Below, in pieces: positions 26,160 to 35,691 of a stretch of DNA of 64,000 nucleotides. A model generated the notes under the pieces. That model was not told where the DNA came from, did no database searches, and saw only the letters and a list, made by a program, of their open reading frames with translations. Within the stretch, counting starts at the first letter, position 1, and each line of letters begins with the position of its first letter. The stretch is from Shewanella sp. UCD-KL21. GTDB taxonomy: Bacteria > Pseudomonadota > Gammaproteobacteria > Enterobacterales > Shewanellaceae. A program made the translations under genes and the position numbers. Location of the stretch: positions 62,001 to 126,000 of the forward strand of contig NZ_MPHK01000011.1 of the NCBI RefSeq assembly GCF_001957135.1, in the 5' to 3' direction.

Positions 26160-26717
26160 TTATTTGTTGAAAAATTCAGCATTCATAAACGGCGCCATCG
26201 CCAGAATAATCGCTTGGGTATAAATGCTTTCGCGGGTTGCTAAGCCGTGAGTCAGTAACCCAATTGCGCCGCCTTTTTGCTTAATGTTGTGGGTATTAAA
26301 TAGTTTATCCATAACATGGCCGAGCTCTTCACCTTGCTCTAGTGCTTGGTAAACTTGAGCGGGTAATGGCAGTAGCGCACTGCGACCAACTGATAGTTGT
26401 TGGTTATGAATAATCGCCATATAAGCAAATGTTGCTGGGCCATGGTCAAAATTATCAACGCCACCTTCCATGGCGATAAAAAAGTCAGCCTCTTGGGCAT
26501 TTGATTGATATTGCGACTGGCAAAACTGGGCGCGATTAATGGCCCCTTGTTTGGTTTCTGCATCTGTCATCGGTTGATCGGCCACTAACGAGGGCGCATG
26601 CATGCCGCTGCAATTAATTTTGCGATCAGGAAAATACTGACTGATGGCCAGTTTGGCAGCATTGATTTTTACCGGGTTATTTGAGCCGACAATAATGGTG
26701 AGTGGTGCTTGAGACAT
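26160..26717 (-). CDS. yjjX: Inosine/xanthosine triphosphatase (DUF84)
   Basis: This 185-residue protein belongs to the YjjX family, which hydrolyses ITP and XTP to the diphosphates and so helps keep the NTP pool clean. The N-terminal VGSNNPVKINAAKLAI and the central MTDAETKQGAINRA with AMEGGVD are characteristic. It is 81 bases upstream of, and probably transcribed separately from, the tas-like gene on the same strand. Confidence 0.9.
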   Translation of the reverse strand: MSQAPLTIIVGSNNPVKINAAKLAISQYFPDRKINCSGMHAPSLVADQPMTDAETKQGAINRAQFCQSQYQSNAQEADFFIAMEGGVDNFDHGPATFAYMAIIHNQQLSVGRSALLPLPAQVYQALEQGEELGHVMDKLFNTHNIKQKGGAIGLLTHGLATRESIYTQAIILAMAPFMNAEFFNK

Positions 26718-26820
26718 AAATTAAGTATCCAAGTTTTACTGATCTGTTGGTGATTTTGCTGCGTCATACGCTAAACTGATGCGCATTGAGTATCTTAAGC
26801 GATTTTATAGAGAAGTCATT

Positions 26821-27555
26821 ATGGCGAAGAAGTTTTATGTGGTTTGGGCTGGGCGTGAAACCGGCATTTTTACCAGTTGGGATTATACCAAGAAGCAGGT
26901 GGATAAATTTCCCCAAGCAAAATACAAATCTTTCCCGACTGAGGCTGAGGCTAAAGCGGCTTTTAGCGCTAAAAGTAAAGCTGGCGCTGCCACTAAAACA
27001 ACATCGAGCAGCAAAGCTAAAATGGATTTATCCAGTCATGAGGTGATGGTTTTTACTGATGGCGGCTGCGAGCCTAACCCAGGTAAAGCGGGATCAGGCA
27101 TGGCGATTTACCGTGATGGTGCAGTCGCTGAGCTGTGGTTTGGTTTATATAATCCCAATGGCACCAATAATAGTGCTGAATTAAATGCCCTATATCAGGC
27201 GTTATTAGTGGCACAAAAGGCCATTAAGGCTAATCAAAGCGTTAAAATTCTTAGTGACTCTCAATATTCGATTAATTGCATCACCAATTGGGCTTATGGC
27301 TGGAAGTCAAAAGGCTGGAAGCGCAAGACTGCTGGTGATATTGCTAACCTTGAAGTGATTAAACAAGCACATGAACTTTATGATGCCATTAAAGATGATA
27401 TGGAGATTGAGCACGTTGCCGCCCACGTGGGGATTGAAGGCAATGAATTGGCCGATCGCATGTCGATTTACGCCATTGATCAAAAACTGACTGAGTTTGT
27501 CAAATATGACAAGCCGCTGGATATAGCCGCCATTTTAAGTTTAAGAACGGGCTAG
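26821..27555 (+). CDS. Ribonuclease H with N-terminal viroplasmin domain
   Basis: The 244-residue protein joins a caulimovirus viroplasmin-like domain (KFYVVWAGRETGIF through KYKSFPTEAEAKAAF), which binds RNA-DNA hybrids, to a type 1 RNase H domain. Catalytic acids are visible in VFTDGGCEPNPG (Asp), NNSAELNAL (Glu), ILSDSQYS (Asp) and GNELADR (Asp). A Lys/Ala/Ser-rich linker (about residues 53-70) joins the domains. The ATG at 26821 is used because the viroplasmin domain starts right after it; an ATG 42 bases upstream would add an unrelated 14 residues. Divergent from yjjX. Confidence 0.92.
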   Translation: MAKKFYVVWAGRETGIFTSWDYTKKQVDKFPQAKYKSFPTEAEAKAAFSAKSKAGAATKTTSSSKAKMDLSSHEVMVFTDGGCEPNPGKAGSGMAIYRDGAVAELWFGLYNPNGTNNSAELNALYQALLVAQKAIKANQSVKILSDSQYSINCITNWAYGWKSKGWKRKTAGDIANLEVIKQAHELYDAIKDDMEIEHVAAHVGIEGNELADRMSIYAIDQKLTEFVKYDKPLDIAAILSLRTG

Positions 27556-27586
27556 TGATCTCCTTATAGGCTATGTCACTGGAGTG

Positions 27587-27627
27587 AAGTCGAGTTTAGC
27601 GCTGTGAATAGCTAAATTCGACGTTTT
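27587..27627 (+). terminator. Intrinsic terminator after the RNase H gene
   Basis: GTCGAGTTTAGC and GCTAAATTCGAC (27589-27600 and 27611-27622, one G-T pair) form a 12-bp stem with ten-base loop followed by GTTTT. Confidence 0.7.
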
Positions 27628-27666
27628 GCTGAGTGGGTATTAACTCAGCTGTTAGTCGACTTGGTA

Positions 27667-27792
27667 TTTCAAGCTAACTTTCTGTTCCAAGCGAACTTTC
27701 TGTTTCAAGCGAACCTTCTGTTTCAAGCTAACTTTCTGTTTCAAGATAACTTTCTGTTTCAAGCTAACCTTCTGTTTCAAGCTAACCTTCTC
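27667..27792. repeat. Seven tandem copies of an 18-bp unit
   Basis: The consensus TTTCAAGCTAACTTTCTG is repeated seven times without spacers, each copy differing by zero to two bases. Because 18 is divisible by three, every frame stays periodic; one reads F-Q-A-N-F-L repeats. No ribosome site precedes that frame. Confidence 0.9.
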
Positions 27793-28049
27793 GTTTCCCC
27801 TTCGACAGTGACAAGGCGATTTTATCATCAAAAAATCTTGAATTACTTGATTGAAATACTCAAGTATTCACTAGATTATTAGTGTTTAAACCCCTTTGGC
27901 TTGTGACTTTGCAGTACATTCGCTGTTGGTCATTTGAATCTAATGTTGGCAATAAATTAATTGTTGTTAATGAAGCTGTATTAGTAACCAAGTTAATACT
28001 TGATCATGCGCACATTACGCCCTTCTTATTGCTGTGTGAGATCAAAAAA

Positions 28050-28065
28050 ATGAGCTAGATCACTA
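28050..28065. promoter_or_regulatory. CRP-like site upstream of sdaC
   Basis: AATGAGCTAGATCACT matches 12 of 16 positions of the CRP consensus TGTGATCTAGATCACA, with a perfect right half. It lies about 60 bases ahead of the sdaC ATG. CRP control of serine uptake would make sense but is inferred. Confidence 0.5.
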
Positions 28066-28125
28066 TTCTTAATTAAGAACACTGTATTCTCCGCGTCAAA
28101 ATCAGTTACCTCTAAAGGTTATTTC

Positions 28126-29418
28126 ATGCAAAGAGATACAATCAGTGCGCAGGATGTTGCTGTGGCAACCCAAGGTGAGCAAACTCAAGTTAAAGGCTGG
28201 AGTCGTCAAGATACTACGTGGATGCTAAGTTTATTTGGCACTGCAGTTGGTGCAGGCATTTTATTTTTACCTATTAATGCGGGTATGGGCGGTTTTTGGC
28301 CTTTAGTCATGATGGCCGTTATTATTGGTCCTATGACTTACCTTGCTCATCGCGGTTTATCTCGCTTTGTGTGTTCTTCTAAAAAACCAGGTAGTGATAT
28401 TACTCAAGTGGTTGAAGAGCATTTTGGCGTAAACGCAGGTAAAGCGATTACTGTTTTATACTTCTTTGCTATTTTCCCTATTGTGCTTATTTACGGTGTT
28501 GGTATTACTAACACAGTTGATAGTTTCATTGTCCATCAGCTAGGTTTTGCTTCTCCTCCACGTGTTCTTTTATCTGCTTTATTGATCATTGGCATGATGT
28601 CAGTGATGGTTGCGGGTGAAAAGTTCATGTTGAAAGTGACGCAGTTTTTAGTCTACCCATTGGTCGCTATTCTGGCATTTATGTCATTTTATTTAATTCC
28701 CGATTGGAAAATGGATGCGCTACAAGTCGTGCCTTCAGCAGGTGAGTTTTTTGGTACTGTTTGGTTAACCATTCCGGTATTGATATTTGCTTTTAACCAT
28801 TCTCCTGCTATTTCACAATTCTCAGTGTCACTTAAGCGTGAGCATGGCAACAATGCGGCTAAAAAAGCAGATGTAATTTTACGTAATACTTCAATGATGC
28901 TTGTGGGCTTCGTGATGCTGTTCGTATTCTCATGTGTTTTATCATTAAGCCCAGCGCAACTTGCTGAAGCTAAGAGTGAAAACTTAGCCATTCTGTCTTA
29001 CTTAGCTAATGTGCATTCAAGTGGTTTTGTGAGCTACTTTGGTCCTATTATTGCGTTTATTGCGATTATTTCGTCTTTCTTTGGTCACTATTTAGGGGCA
29101 ACTGAAGGCTTAAAAGGGATTATTACTAAGCAATTAAGTAGCAGTAAAAAAGATATTTCAGATACCAAAATCAACAAAGGCATTCTGGTATTTATGTTCT
29201 TAAGTATTTGGGCTGTTGCAGTTATTAACCCAAGTATCTTAGGCATGATTGAAGCGTTAGGCGGCCCGATTATTGCGGCAATCCTTTATCTAATGCCTAT
29301 GTATGCTGTACATAAAGTACCTGCGCTAAAAGCTTACCGCGGCCGCATTAGTAATGTGTTTGTGGTTATTGCTGGTTTACTTGCTATGACAGCGATTCTA
29401 TTTGGCTTAATGAGCTAA
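28126..29418 (+). CDS. sdaC: Serine transporter, SdaC/STP family
   Basis: The 430-residue inner-membrane protein has about eleven hydrophobic helices and the family start [19 protein letters not shown]. It is a proton- or sodium-coupled hydroxy-amino-acid importer. The gene next downstream encodes serine dehydratase, which supports serine as substrate. A weak hairpin (AGAGGAG / CTCCTCT, 29442-29466) lies in the 190-base gap before sdaA, so the two may be partly uncoupled. Confidence 0.92.
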   Translation: MQRDTISAQDVAVATQGEQTQVKGWSRQDTTWMLSLFGTAVGAGILFLPINAGMGGFWPLVMMAVIIGPMTYLAHRGLSRFVCSSKKPGSDITQVVEEHFGVNAGKAITVLYFFAIFPIVLIYGVGITNTVDSFIVHQLGFASPPRVLLSALLIIGMMSVMVAGEKFMLKVTQFLVYPLVAILAFMSFYLIPDWKMDALQVVPSAGEFFGTVWLTIPVLIFAFNHSPAISQFSVSLKREHGNNAAKKADVILRNTSMMLVGFVMLFVFSCVLSLSPAQLAEAKSENLAILSYLANVHSSGFVSYFGPIIAFIAIISSFFGHYLGATEGLKGIITKQLSSSKKDISDTKINKGILVFMFLSIWAVAVINPSILGMIEALGGPIIAAILYLMPMYAVHKVPALKAYRGRISNVFVVIAGLLAMTAILFGLMS

Positions 29419-29608
29419 ATTACTTCAAGTTTTGCTGTAGTAGAGGAGTATCTTTGATGCTCCTCTTTCCCGTTTTATCTTTCCTGTTTTAGTGTGTTGT
29501 TTTGGTGCAACTTAATTAAGTTAAATAAGCTAATTAAGTGAAATCGATGTTGATTTGACATGATAGCCAATGCCGCGCCCTTAGATACAAAAGTGATGAG
29601 GTACATCT

Positions 29609-30976
29609 ATGTTTAGTGCATTTGAAATCTTTAAGATTGGTATTGGTCCATCAAGCTCTCATACCGTAGGCCCAATGAAAGCGGCTAATCGATTTATTGA
29701 TGATTTAATCAATAAAGGGCAACTGACACAAATTACTAAGTTTACCGTGGATGTTTACGGTTCTTTGTCACTAACGGGAAAGGGTCATCATACCGATATT
29801 GCTATTATTATGGGCTTAGCCGGTAATGAGCCTGAAACTGTGGATATTGAAGCCATTGAACCCTTCATTGCTCAAGTGGCTAAAACTCAAGAAATTATCA
29901 TTGGTGATGCGATTCATCATGTGGCGTTTCCTACAGATGCATTAGTGTTTCATCCTGAAACTCTGCCATTACATGAAAATGCGATGAAGTTGCATGCTTG
30001 GATTGGTGATGACTGTGTGTACAGTAATACCTACTACTCCATTGGTGGCGGCTTTATTGTTGATGAAGCTGAGTTTAATCAAACTCACACGAATGGGGTA
30101 AAAGTACCTTATCACTTTAATTTTGCCGATGAACTCATGGCGCACTGCAAAGAGTCAGGTTTAAGTATCAGTGGTTTGATGAAGCAAAACGAGCTGTGTT
30201 TTCGTACTGAAGAAGATATGTACGCAGGCTTTAGTTTAGTGTGGAAAACCATGCAAAACGCCATTGAAAAGGGCTGTCATACTGAAGGGGTGTTAGCGGG
30301 GCCGCTAAAAGTGTCACGCCGAGCGCCAGCTTTACATCGTGAACTATTGCGCAGTGAACTGTTAAGTAATGATCCAATGGAAATCATTGATTGGGTTAAC
30401 TTATTTGCCTTAGCCGTTAGCGAAGAAAATGCCGCTGGTGGCCGCGTGGTGACGTCGCCAACCAATGGCGCTGCTGGGATTATTCCTGCGGTATTAGCTT
30501 ACTATAATAAGTTTATTCAAAAGGTGGGTCCTAAAGAATGCAGTCGCTACTTTTTAGCAGCAGCGGCAGTCGGCTCGCTTTATAAACGTAATGCGTCAAT
30601 CTCTGGTGCTGAAGTGGGCTGTCAAGGTGAAGTCGGTGTGGCGTGTTCTATGGCGGCGGCGGGCTTGGCGGAGTTAATGGGCGGCTCACCTTCACAAGTG
30701 TGTATGGCGGCAGAAATCGGCATGGAGCATAACCTTGGGTTAACTTGCGATCCAGTGGCAGGTCAAGTGCAAGTGCCTTGTATTGAGCGTAATGCCATAG
30801 CATCTGTTAAAGCGATTAATGCATCGCGTATGGCGCTTCGTCGTAATTCAGAGCCTCGAGTGAGCTTAGACAAAGTGATTGCGACTATGTATGAGACTGG
30901 CAAAGACATGCACTCTAAATACCGTGAAACCAGTCAAGGCGGCTTAGCCATTAAAGTGACAAACCTTTGTGCTTGA
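29609..30976 (+). CDS. sdaA: L-serine ammonia-lyase, iron-sulfur type
   Basis: This 455-residue enzyme deaminates L-serine to pyruvate and ammonia using a [4Fe-4S] cluster. The beginning [22 protein letters not shown] is diagnostic, and cluster-region cysteines are seen in [14 protein letters not shown] and [18 protein letters not shown]. It is the fused (alpha+beta) single-chain form. With SdaC it makes a serine import and degradation pair. Cytoplasmic and oxygen-sensitive by family. Confidence 0.96.
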   Translation: MFSAFEIFKIGIGPSSSHTVGPMKAANRFIDDLINKGQLTQITKFTVDVYGSLSLTGKGHHTDIAIIMGLAGNEPETVDIEAIEPFIAQVAKTQEIIIGDAIHHVAFPTDALVFHPETLPLHENAMKLHAWIGDDCVYSNTYYSIGGGFIVDEAEFNQTHTNGVKVPYHFNFADELMAHCKESGLSISGLMKQNELCFRTEEDMYAGFSLVWKTMQNAIEKGCHTEGVLAGPLKVSRRAPALHRELLRSELLSNDPMEIIDWVNLFALAVSEENAAGGRVVTSPTNGAAGIIPAVLAYYNKFIQKVGPKECSRYFLAAAAVGSLYKRNASISGAEVGCQGEVGVACSMAAAGLAELMGGSPSQVCMAAEIGMEHNLGLTCDPVAGQVQVPCIERNAIASVKAINASRMALRRNSEPRVSLDKVIATMYETGKDMHSKYRETSQGGLAIKVTNLCA

Positions 30977-31051
30977 TTTTTAGCTTGAAATCACAGCTTG
31001 AAATCACAACTTGAAGCGTCATTAATTAATTTATTGAACTGATGTCATGAT

Positions 31052-31080
31052 AAAAAGGCTTTCATTTGAAAGCCTTTTTT
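31052..31080. terminator. Bidirectional terminator after sdaA
   Basis: AAAAAGGCTTTCA-TT-TGAAAGCCTTTTTT is a 12-13 bp stem flanked by A and T runs, between convergent sdaA and the GNAT gene at 31109. Confidence 0.93.
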
Positions 31081-31108
31081 ATTGAGATTTTTTGATATTT
31101 AGCGCTGA

Positions 31109-31564
31109 TTAGTTAGCTTCTGGAAGCTGTTCAAACATCAAATAATGGCTTTGCTCCATGCCGAGTGCCTTATAGGTTTGCTGGGCGGCATGATTATCAT
31201 GCTCTACATATAATCTGAAACTAGCCGCGCCGCCCATGTCCTCAGCCATTGCTTTTACTTGCTGGTAAAGCTTGCCATAAATCCCTTGGCGACGATTTTG
31301 CGGACGGATATACACGCTTTGGATCCAGCAATAGTTAGTTGCGCGCCAATCACTCCACTCAAGGGTGACCATTAATGACCCCACGATGTCTCCATCAATT
31401 TCAGCCACTAAATAAAAGCCTTTTTCGGGGCTGTTTAGCATAGTGCTCACCCCTTTGGTGAGTTGCTCATTATCCAAGTGTAGTTGCTCTGTTTCCATTG
31501 CCATCGCTTGGTTAAATGCAACTAATGCTGCTAAGTCAGTATCTTGGCCTTTTCTAATTTTCAT
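31109..31564 (-). CDS. GNAT-family N-acetyltransferase
   Basis: The 151-residue protein has a single GNAT domain: IRKGQDTDLAALVAF at the start, VAEIDGDIVGSLMVTLE, and the acetyl-CoA-binding loop in VYIRPQNRRQGIYGKL (R/Q-x-x-G-x-G/A, here RRQGIY). VEHDNHAAQQTYKALGM is the usual C-terminal motif. Substrate unknown. AAGGA precedes the start. Confidence 0.88.
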   Translation of the reverse strand: MKIRKGQDTDLAALVAFNQAMAMETEQLHLDNEQLTKGVSTMLNSPEKGFYLVAEIDGDIVGSLMVTLEWSDWRATNYCWIQSVYIRPQNRRQGIYGKLYQQVKAMAEDMGGAASFRLYVEHDNHAAQQTYKALGMEQSHYLMFEQLPEAN

Positions 31565-31662
31565 TGTGGGTCCTTGATGTAAAAATAGTGCTAATTTTTG
31601 TTCGACTAAAGTCTAAGCTGCTATGCTTAATAATCATACTTGTTTTGTTTTAGGAGGCGGTT

Positions 31663-32049
31663 ATGAGCAAGTCAAAATCAAAAAACAAGTCAATAAATAA
31701 GGTCGATGTGGTCATGGATACACCGCCATATCGATATTATAAATTTCGTGTCATACGCTATATGTCGCATCCTAATCGGCAGCATCTAGCTCATGCTACT
31801 ACAGTAAAATCGCTTTCACAGCCTTCGATTAACCATTTGTTTCACTTTATCCTCACCATAGCCACCTTTGGTAGTTGGGGTATTGTCTGGTGGTGGTTAA
31901 TCTTAAAATCTCGTGGTAAACAGGATAACTTTCTTGCAGGTTTTGATGATGACTATTGGAGTTATTTAATCGAAAGAGAACGCCCGCCGGCGGCACTCTA
32001 TTCCTTGAAGATTGGCGACGTTAATAATGAGAGTGTTTTTGAAGCTTAG
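31663..32049 (+). CDS. Small hypothetical protein with one membrane hairpin
   Basis: No named family is recognised. The 128 residues start with a Lys/Ser-rich tail (about 15 residues), followed by a basic soluble part. Residues 61-86 form a hydrophobic segment HFILTIATFGSWGIVWWWLI preceded by INHLFH, a H-x-x-x-H-type lead seen in small bacterial inner-membrane proteins. An acidic C-terminal tail follows. A strong AGGAGG lies five bases before the ATG, supporting real expression. Monocistronic. Confidence 0.75.
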   Translation: MSKSKSKNKSINKVDVVMDTPPYRYYKFRVIRYMSHPNRQHLAHATTVKSLSQPSINHLFHFILTIATFGSWGIVWWWLILKSRGKQDNFLAGFDDDYWSYLIERERPPAALYSLKIGDVNNESVFEA

Positions 32050-32322
32050 GTGTTAATTGGGCTTACTGCTAGGTTAAATGAGGTTGCGAAATAATAACAA
32101 AAAGTCAGCTTTAATAACACTGGATATCTTATAGCAAAGAGACTTGTTTTAAATGAGCTAGATTACCTCATTCCACATATTAGTCATGCTAGTATGCTTC
32201 GCTGATTTTTATGCGGATTTTTTACACTTTCCCTGGTGGAATATTGAAAATAGTTTCGGATATGAATAACTACAGCGAATGTCATTACTCAACCCTACAA
32301 AATAATTCAAAAGGTTTCTTAA
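32050..32322. other. Promoter region of the symporter gene
   Basis: These 273 bases have no gene. AAATGAGCTAGATTAC at 32151-32166 is almost identical (15 of 16) to the CRP-like sequence at 28049-28064 upstream of sdaC. Confidence 0.4.
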
Positions 32323-33663
32323 ATGTCAAAACATGCTCCTTCTCTTCTCGGTCGAGGTTGGTCTCGCTGGATGTCAGTTCCTTTGTGGTTACAAATCCTC
32401 ATTGGTATGGTGCTAGGTATCATAGCCGGGATAAGCCTAGGTGAAGATGCCAACTATTTAAAACCCATTGGTACTTTGTTTGTAAATACCATCAAAATGT
32501 TAATTATTCCTTTGGTATTTTGCTCGCTCATTGTTGGTGTGACCTCTATGCAGGACACGGCGAAAATGGGCCGAATTGGCTTTAAGTCTTTTGCCTTTTA
32601 TTTAGGCACCACTTCGATTGCTATCAGTATTGGCCTGCTTGTGGGTTATATCATGCAACCAGGTGCAGGGCTTAGCCTTGAAAGTGCTGAAGTTGCTGCC
32701 GATTTAACAGCTGCGCCAACGCTAATGGAGACCTTAATTAATATTGTGCCGACTAACCCAGTAGCAGCTTTAGCCAGTGGCCAAATTTTACAGGTAATTG
32801 TTTTTGCTGTGGCTTTAGGTGTTTCGTTAGTTCTGATTGGTGAGCGTGGTAAGCCTGCTATTCGTCTATTTGAAAGCTTAGCAGAAGCTATGTACAAACT
32901 AACTGACATGGTAATGAAGTTAGCGCCATATGGTGTGTTTGGTTTAATGGCATGGGTTGCTGGTGAGTATGGCTTAGATATGTTGATGCCATTAATTAAG
33001 GTTATCGTCGCGGTATACTTGGGCTGTGCATTACATGTATTAGGTTTTTACAGTGTAGTGTTAACTGTGTTTGGCAAGCTAAACCCATTACAGTTCTTTA
33101 AAGGTATTGCTAATGCCATTGCGGTGGCATTTACTACCTCAAGTTCAGCAGGAACCTTACCTGCAAGTATGAAGTGCGCCAGTGAAAATTTAGGCATAAA
33201 TAAGAAGATTTCAAGCTTTGTGCTGCCGCTTGGAACCACCATTAATATGGATGGTACTGCACTTTATCAGGGCGTAACCGCATTATTTGTAGCCCAAGCC
33301 TTTGGTATTGATTTAACTTGGGTCGATTATATTACTATCATTTTGACTGCGACATTGGCATCTATCGGTACAGCGGGCGTGCCTGGTGCGGGTCTGGTGA
33401 TGTTAACCTTGGTGCTGACAACGGTAGGCTTACCTCTTGAAGGCGTGGCTATTATTGCCGGTATCGACAGAATTTTAGATATGGCGCGAACGGTGGTTAA
33501 CGTATCTGGTGATCTAGTGGCAACCACCATTATTGCCCGTTCTGAAGATGAGCTGGATGTTGAGCATTACAATGCGGATATGGAGCAGTCTGCAGTTATT
33601 GTGCAGCAGGCGGAAACTGAGTTACAACAAAGTGAGGCGGCTCAGGTAAAAACACCTAGCTAA
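32323..33663 (+). CDS. Dicarboxylate/amino-acid:cation symporter (DAACS family)
   Basis: The 446-residue inner-membrane protein resembles GltP/GltT-type glutamate or dicarboxylate symporters. Hallmarks are the serine-rich hairpin TTSSSAGTLP, the NMDGTALYQG motif in TM7 and AGVPGAGLVML before the last helix. Its arginine in the last helices (AGIDRILDMARTVVNVSGD) fits acidic substrates. It ends with a Glu/Gln-rich cytoplasmic tail. GltP or DctA naming cannot be decided from the sequence alone. Confidence 0.92.
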   Translation: MSKHAPSLLGRGWSRWMSVPLWLQILIGMVLGIIAGISLGEDANYLKPIGTLFVNTIKMLIIPLVFCSLIVGVTSMQDTAKMGRIGFKSFAFYLGTTSIAISIGLLVGYIMQPGAGLSLESAEVAADLTAAPTLMETLINIVPTNPVAALASGQILQVIVFAVALGVSLVLIGERGKPAIRLFESLAEAMYKLTDMVMKLAPYGVFGLMAWVAGEYGLDMLMPLIKVIVAVYLGCALHVLGFYSVVLTVFGKLNPLQFFKGIANAIAVAFTTSSSAGTLPASMKCASENLGINKKISSFVLPLGTTINMDGTALYQGVTALFVAQAFGIDLTWVDYITIILTATLASIGTAGVPGAGLVMLTLVLTTVGLPLEGVAIIAGIDRILDMARTVVNVSGDLVATTIIARSEDELDVEHYNADMEQSAVIVQQAETELQQSEAAQVKTPS

Positions 33664-33686
33664 GCCATTGAGTTAACGATTGATAC

Positions 33687-33719
33687 AAAAAGAGTGAAGC
33701 CATGGCTTCACTCTTTTTT
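33687..33719. terminator. Bidirectional terminator after the symporter gene
   Basis: AAAAAGAGTGAAGCC-AT-GGCTTCACTCTTTTTT is a perfect palindrome flanked by A and T runs, serving the plus-strand symporter and the convergent META-domain gene. Confidence 0.94.
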
Positions 33720-33741
33720 ATATATTAAAGCCAATTAAAAT

Positions 33742-34158
33742 CTAGTCTTGTTTGACTAAGACTAGCAATGTGGCGCCATCTTCAGACTTCAGTAATAACT
33801 TACCCGATGCCGATTGCTTAATGTTACTGACTAGTGGCATTGCTTTCATAATATCTTGTTCTTGCTGCATCAATACTTCAACACAAGCCATTCTAGTGGT
33901 GCCGGCAGGCGTTAATGACAGTAGATCTTGCTGTTGGCTATAGTCACCAAAGAAGCGGTTACAACTGTTGTTGCCGGATAATTTACCTTCTTCAGCAAAG
34001 GTGATTTGGGCTGGACTATTATCAATCACCGGATTAGACAAGGCGGTTTCAATATGCCAACTGCCAAGTAAGTTCACAGCTTCCACTTGTGGCGGGGTAC
34101 TTTGACAAGCACTAAGTCCAAATATAACGAAACAAGCACCAAAGAGGGGTTTGAACAT
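33742..34158 (-). CDS. META-domain lipoprotein (HslJ-like)
   Basis: The 138-residue protein begins MFKPLFGACFVIFGLSAC, a short signal peptide with lipobox LSAC, so Cys18 should be lipidated. The rest is a META domain, recognised by LLGSWHIE, GNNSCNRFFGDY and TRMACVE; the two later cysteines are typical of HslJ. Upstream in-frame TTG and ATG codons exist, but GGAAA lies eight bases before the ATG at 34158 and that start gives the shortest, cleanest signal peptide. HslJ is linked to heat shock and novobiocin resistance in E. coli; the role here is unknown. Confidence 0.85.
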   Translation of the reverse strand: MFKPLFGACFVIFGLSACQSTPPQVEAVNLLGSWHIETALSNPVIDNSPAQITFAEEGKLSGNNSCNRFFGDYSQQQDLLSLTPAGTTRMACVEVLMQQEQDIMKAMPLVSNIKQSASGKLLLKSEDGATLLVLVKQD

Positions 34159-34348
34159 GAGAGGCATTTCCAAATAGGGTCATCAATATCCTTAGTATAT
34201 ACTGAGTTTAAGTAATATTTTTATCTTGAATAATAATTAATGAAAATATTGAATGTAGCATTAAAGAGTAAGGTGGCTGCAATGACATGCAGTATCATAT
34301 CGGTATCTGACGATATACTCACGAGATCAGCCAGTAAGAGTTATTTAA

Positions 34349-34576
34349 ATGAATAAAATTTTTAAGATATTGCATTCGCTAGGTTTGTTAGCTGTTGCTG
34401 CAGGTGCGGGCCTGTATTTATTTACTGAAATGGCAAACCAAGTCTCTGGGATGTTATTGATTGCCAGCTTAATTGGGATTGGTTTTGTGATTATGGCCCC
34501 TTACCCGATAGCGTTAGTTTTTGGCTGGGCACAGAAACAGCAACCTAATTCAGTTGATGATGAGCAGAATAAATGA
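34349..34576 (+). CDS. Small two-helix membrane protein
   Basis: The 75-residue product has two hydrophobic helices (about residues 10-26 and 33-62) and a polar acidic tail. No family is recognised. It overlaps the downstream acetyltransferase by four bases (ATGA), so the two are translationally coupled. Confidence 0.75.
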   Translation: MNKIFKILHSLGLLAVAAGAGLYLFTEMANQVSGMLLIASLIGIGFVIMAPYPIALVFGWAQKQQPNSVDDEQNK

Positions 34577-35127
34577 CCGTTAGTTATCGATTAGCGCAAA
34601 TAAAAGATGCGGCAGAAATCGCCCAACTTGAACTGACGCATCTGCATGATGAATTAGGCGCAGAGACTCAAGCGATGACTGGTCAAAGCTTCTCACAGCA
34701 ACAAATATTAACCCTGATAAATCAGGGGTGGATTATGTTGGCTGTGATAGAAGGTAATATCATTGGCTATGTGATTGCCGGCCCGTGGTCTATTTTTAAG
34801 TCTTGGCCTATCTATCAAGCGATATTAAAGCGCATACCCAGTATCGAAATGGGTTATAGCCGTTTGTCTGAGAGTAACAGTTGCCAATATGGTCCTATTT
34901 GGATCCATCGCAATCATCGCGGCCAAGGCATTTTTGAACAACTGGTTAGTCAGTTAGCAAGGCATGTAGGCAAAAAGTTATCTTATATGGTCACCTTCAT
35001 TGCTGAAGATAATGCATTATCATTTGCCGCGCATACCCGTAAGGCATCGATGGAAGTAGTCGATTATTTTGGCTTTCAGCAGCGTGATTACTATTTGTTA
35101 GTACTTGCTGTGAGTGCCAGCTATTAG
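34573..35127 (+). CDS. GNAT-family N-acetyltransferase
   Basis: This 184-residue single-domain protein has VSYRLAQIKDAAEIAQLEL at the start, MLAVIEGNIIGYVIAGPW, the acetyl-CoA loop IHRNHRGQGIFEQL and a late segment DNALSFAAHTRKASM in place of the usual N-x-x-A-x-x-x-Y. Substrate unknown. It overlaps the small membrane-protein gene by four bases (ATGA). Confidence 0.87.
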   Translation: MTVSYRLAQIKDAAEIAQLELTHLHDELGAETQAMTGQSFSQQQILTLINQGWIMLAVIEGNIIGYVIAGPWSIFKSWPIYQAILKRIPSIEMGYSRLSESNSCQYGPIWIHRNHRGQGIFEQLVSQLARHVGKKLSYMVTFIAEDNALSFAAHTRKASMEVVDYFGFQQRDYYLLVLAVSASY

Positions 35128-35221
35128 CAGTGCTTGATGACATAAAGCACTGCTAGTTTAAGTAGCAGGCCTGTTTGAGTTTATATGTACTTAAACTTAA
35201 TACATTATTAATGAGGTTTAA

Positions 35222-35596
35222 ATGGAACAAATAACAGCCGCGCAATTTGATGATTTATTTGCCGCCTACTTACCTTTAAGGTTATCGGCATTTGAAAACC
35301 TCAAAATAGTAGCCGGGGTATTGGCGGCAAATGGGTGTGAATTTGAGGCTTATGAAATCAAGGCTCAGCTTGAGTCAAATAGCGATACTCAAGCAGCGCA
35401 ATTAATCTATGGGGTAAAGTGGCTGCAACAGTGGATTAGCTGTGGACGCACTAATGGTTATCAACAGCCGATTTTGCTTATTGAGGATGCCGCCCTAATA
35501 GAGTTAGCAACTGCCGTTAAGATCACGGTACCTATTTTGTCATTGCAACAAATTTCATTCATGTGCGTGGAAACCGCACATTTTGACCATTGCTAG
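35222..35596 (+). CDS. Hypothetical cytoplasmic protein
   Basis: The 124 residues show no signal or TM segment and no motif I recognise. The composition is helical, with a C-terminal beta-like stretch PILSLQQISFMCVETAHFDHC. GAGG lies six bases before the ATG. It follows the GNAT gene by 94 bases on the same strand and could be in its transcript. Confidence 0.7.
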   Translation: MEQITAAQFDDLFAAYLPLRLSAFENLKIVAGVLAANGCEFEAYEIKAQLESNSDTQAAQLIYGVKWLQQWISCGRTNGYQQPILLIEDAALIELATAVKITVPILSLQQISFMCVETAHFDHC

Positions 35597-35691
35597 TTTG
35601 TTCTTTGTGGCAAGCTTATCCGTTGATTACATTATCTAGTTAGCGCAAATGACTCTCGCAAATGACTCGAGTAAATAACTGGCTCAGATAA

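Larger units (their letters stand above)
27556..28125. other. Intergenic region with terminator, minisatellite and sdaC promoter region
   Basis: These 570 bases hold the RNase H terminator (27587-27627), seven tandem 18-bp repeats (27667-27792), AT-rich spacer and a CRP-like site 60 bases before sdaC. No confident gene is present. Confidence 0.6.

Noticed and set aside
27667..27792. Possible CRISPR array
   Set aside because: Repeats are contiguous with no unique spacers, and no cas genes are present.
27661..27882. 73-codon frame made of F-Q-A-N-F-L repeats
   Set aside because: It starts with TTG without a ribosome site and its content follows from the 18-bp repeat; the opposite strand is open as well. 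Kept only as a repeat.
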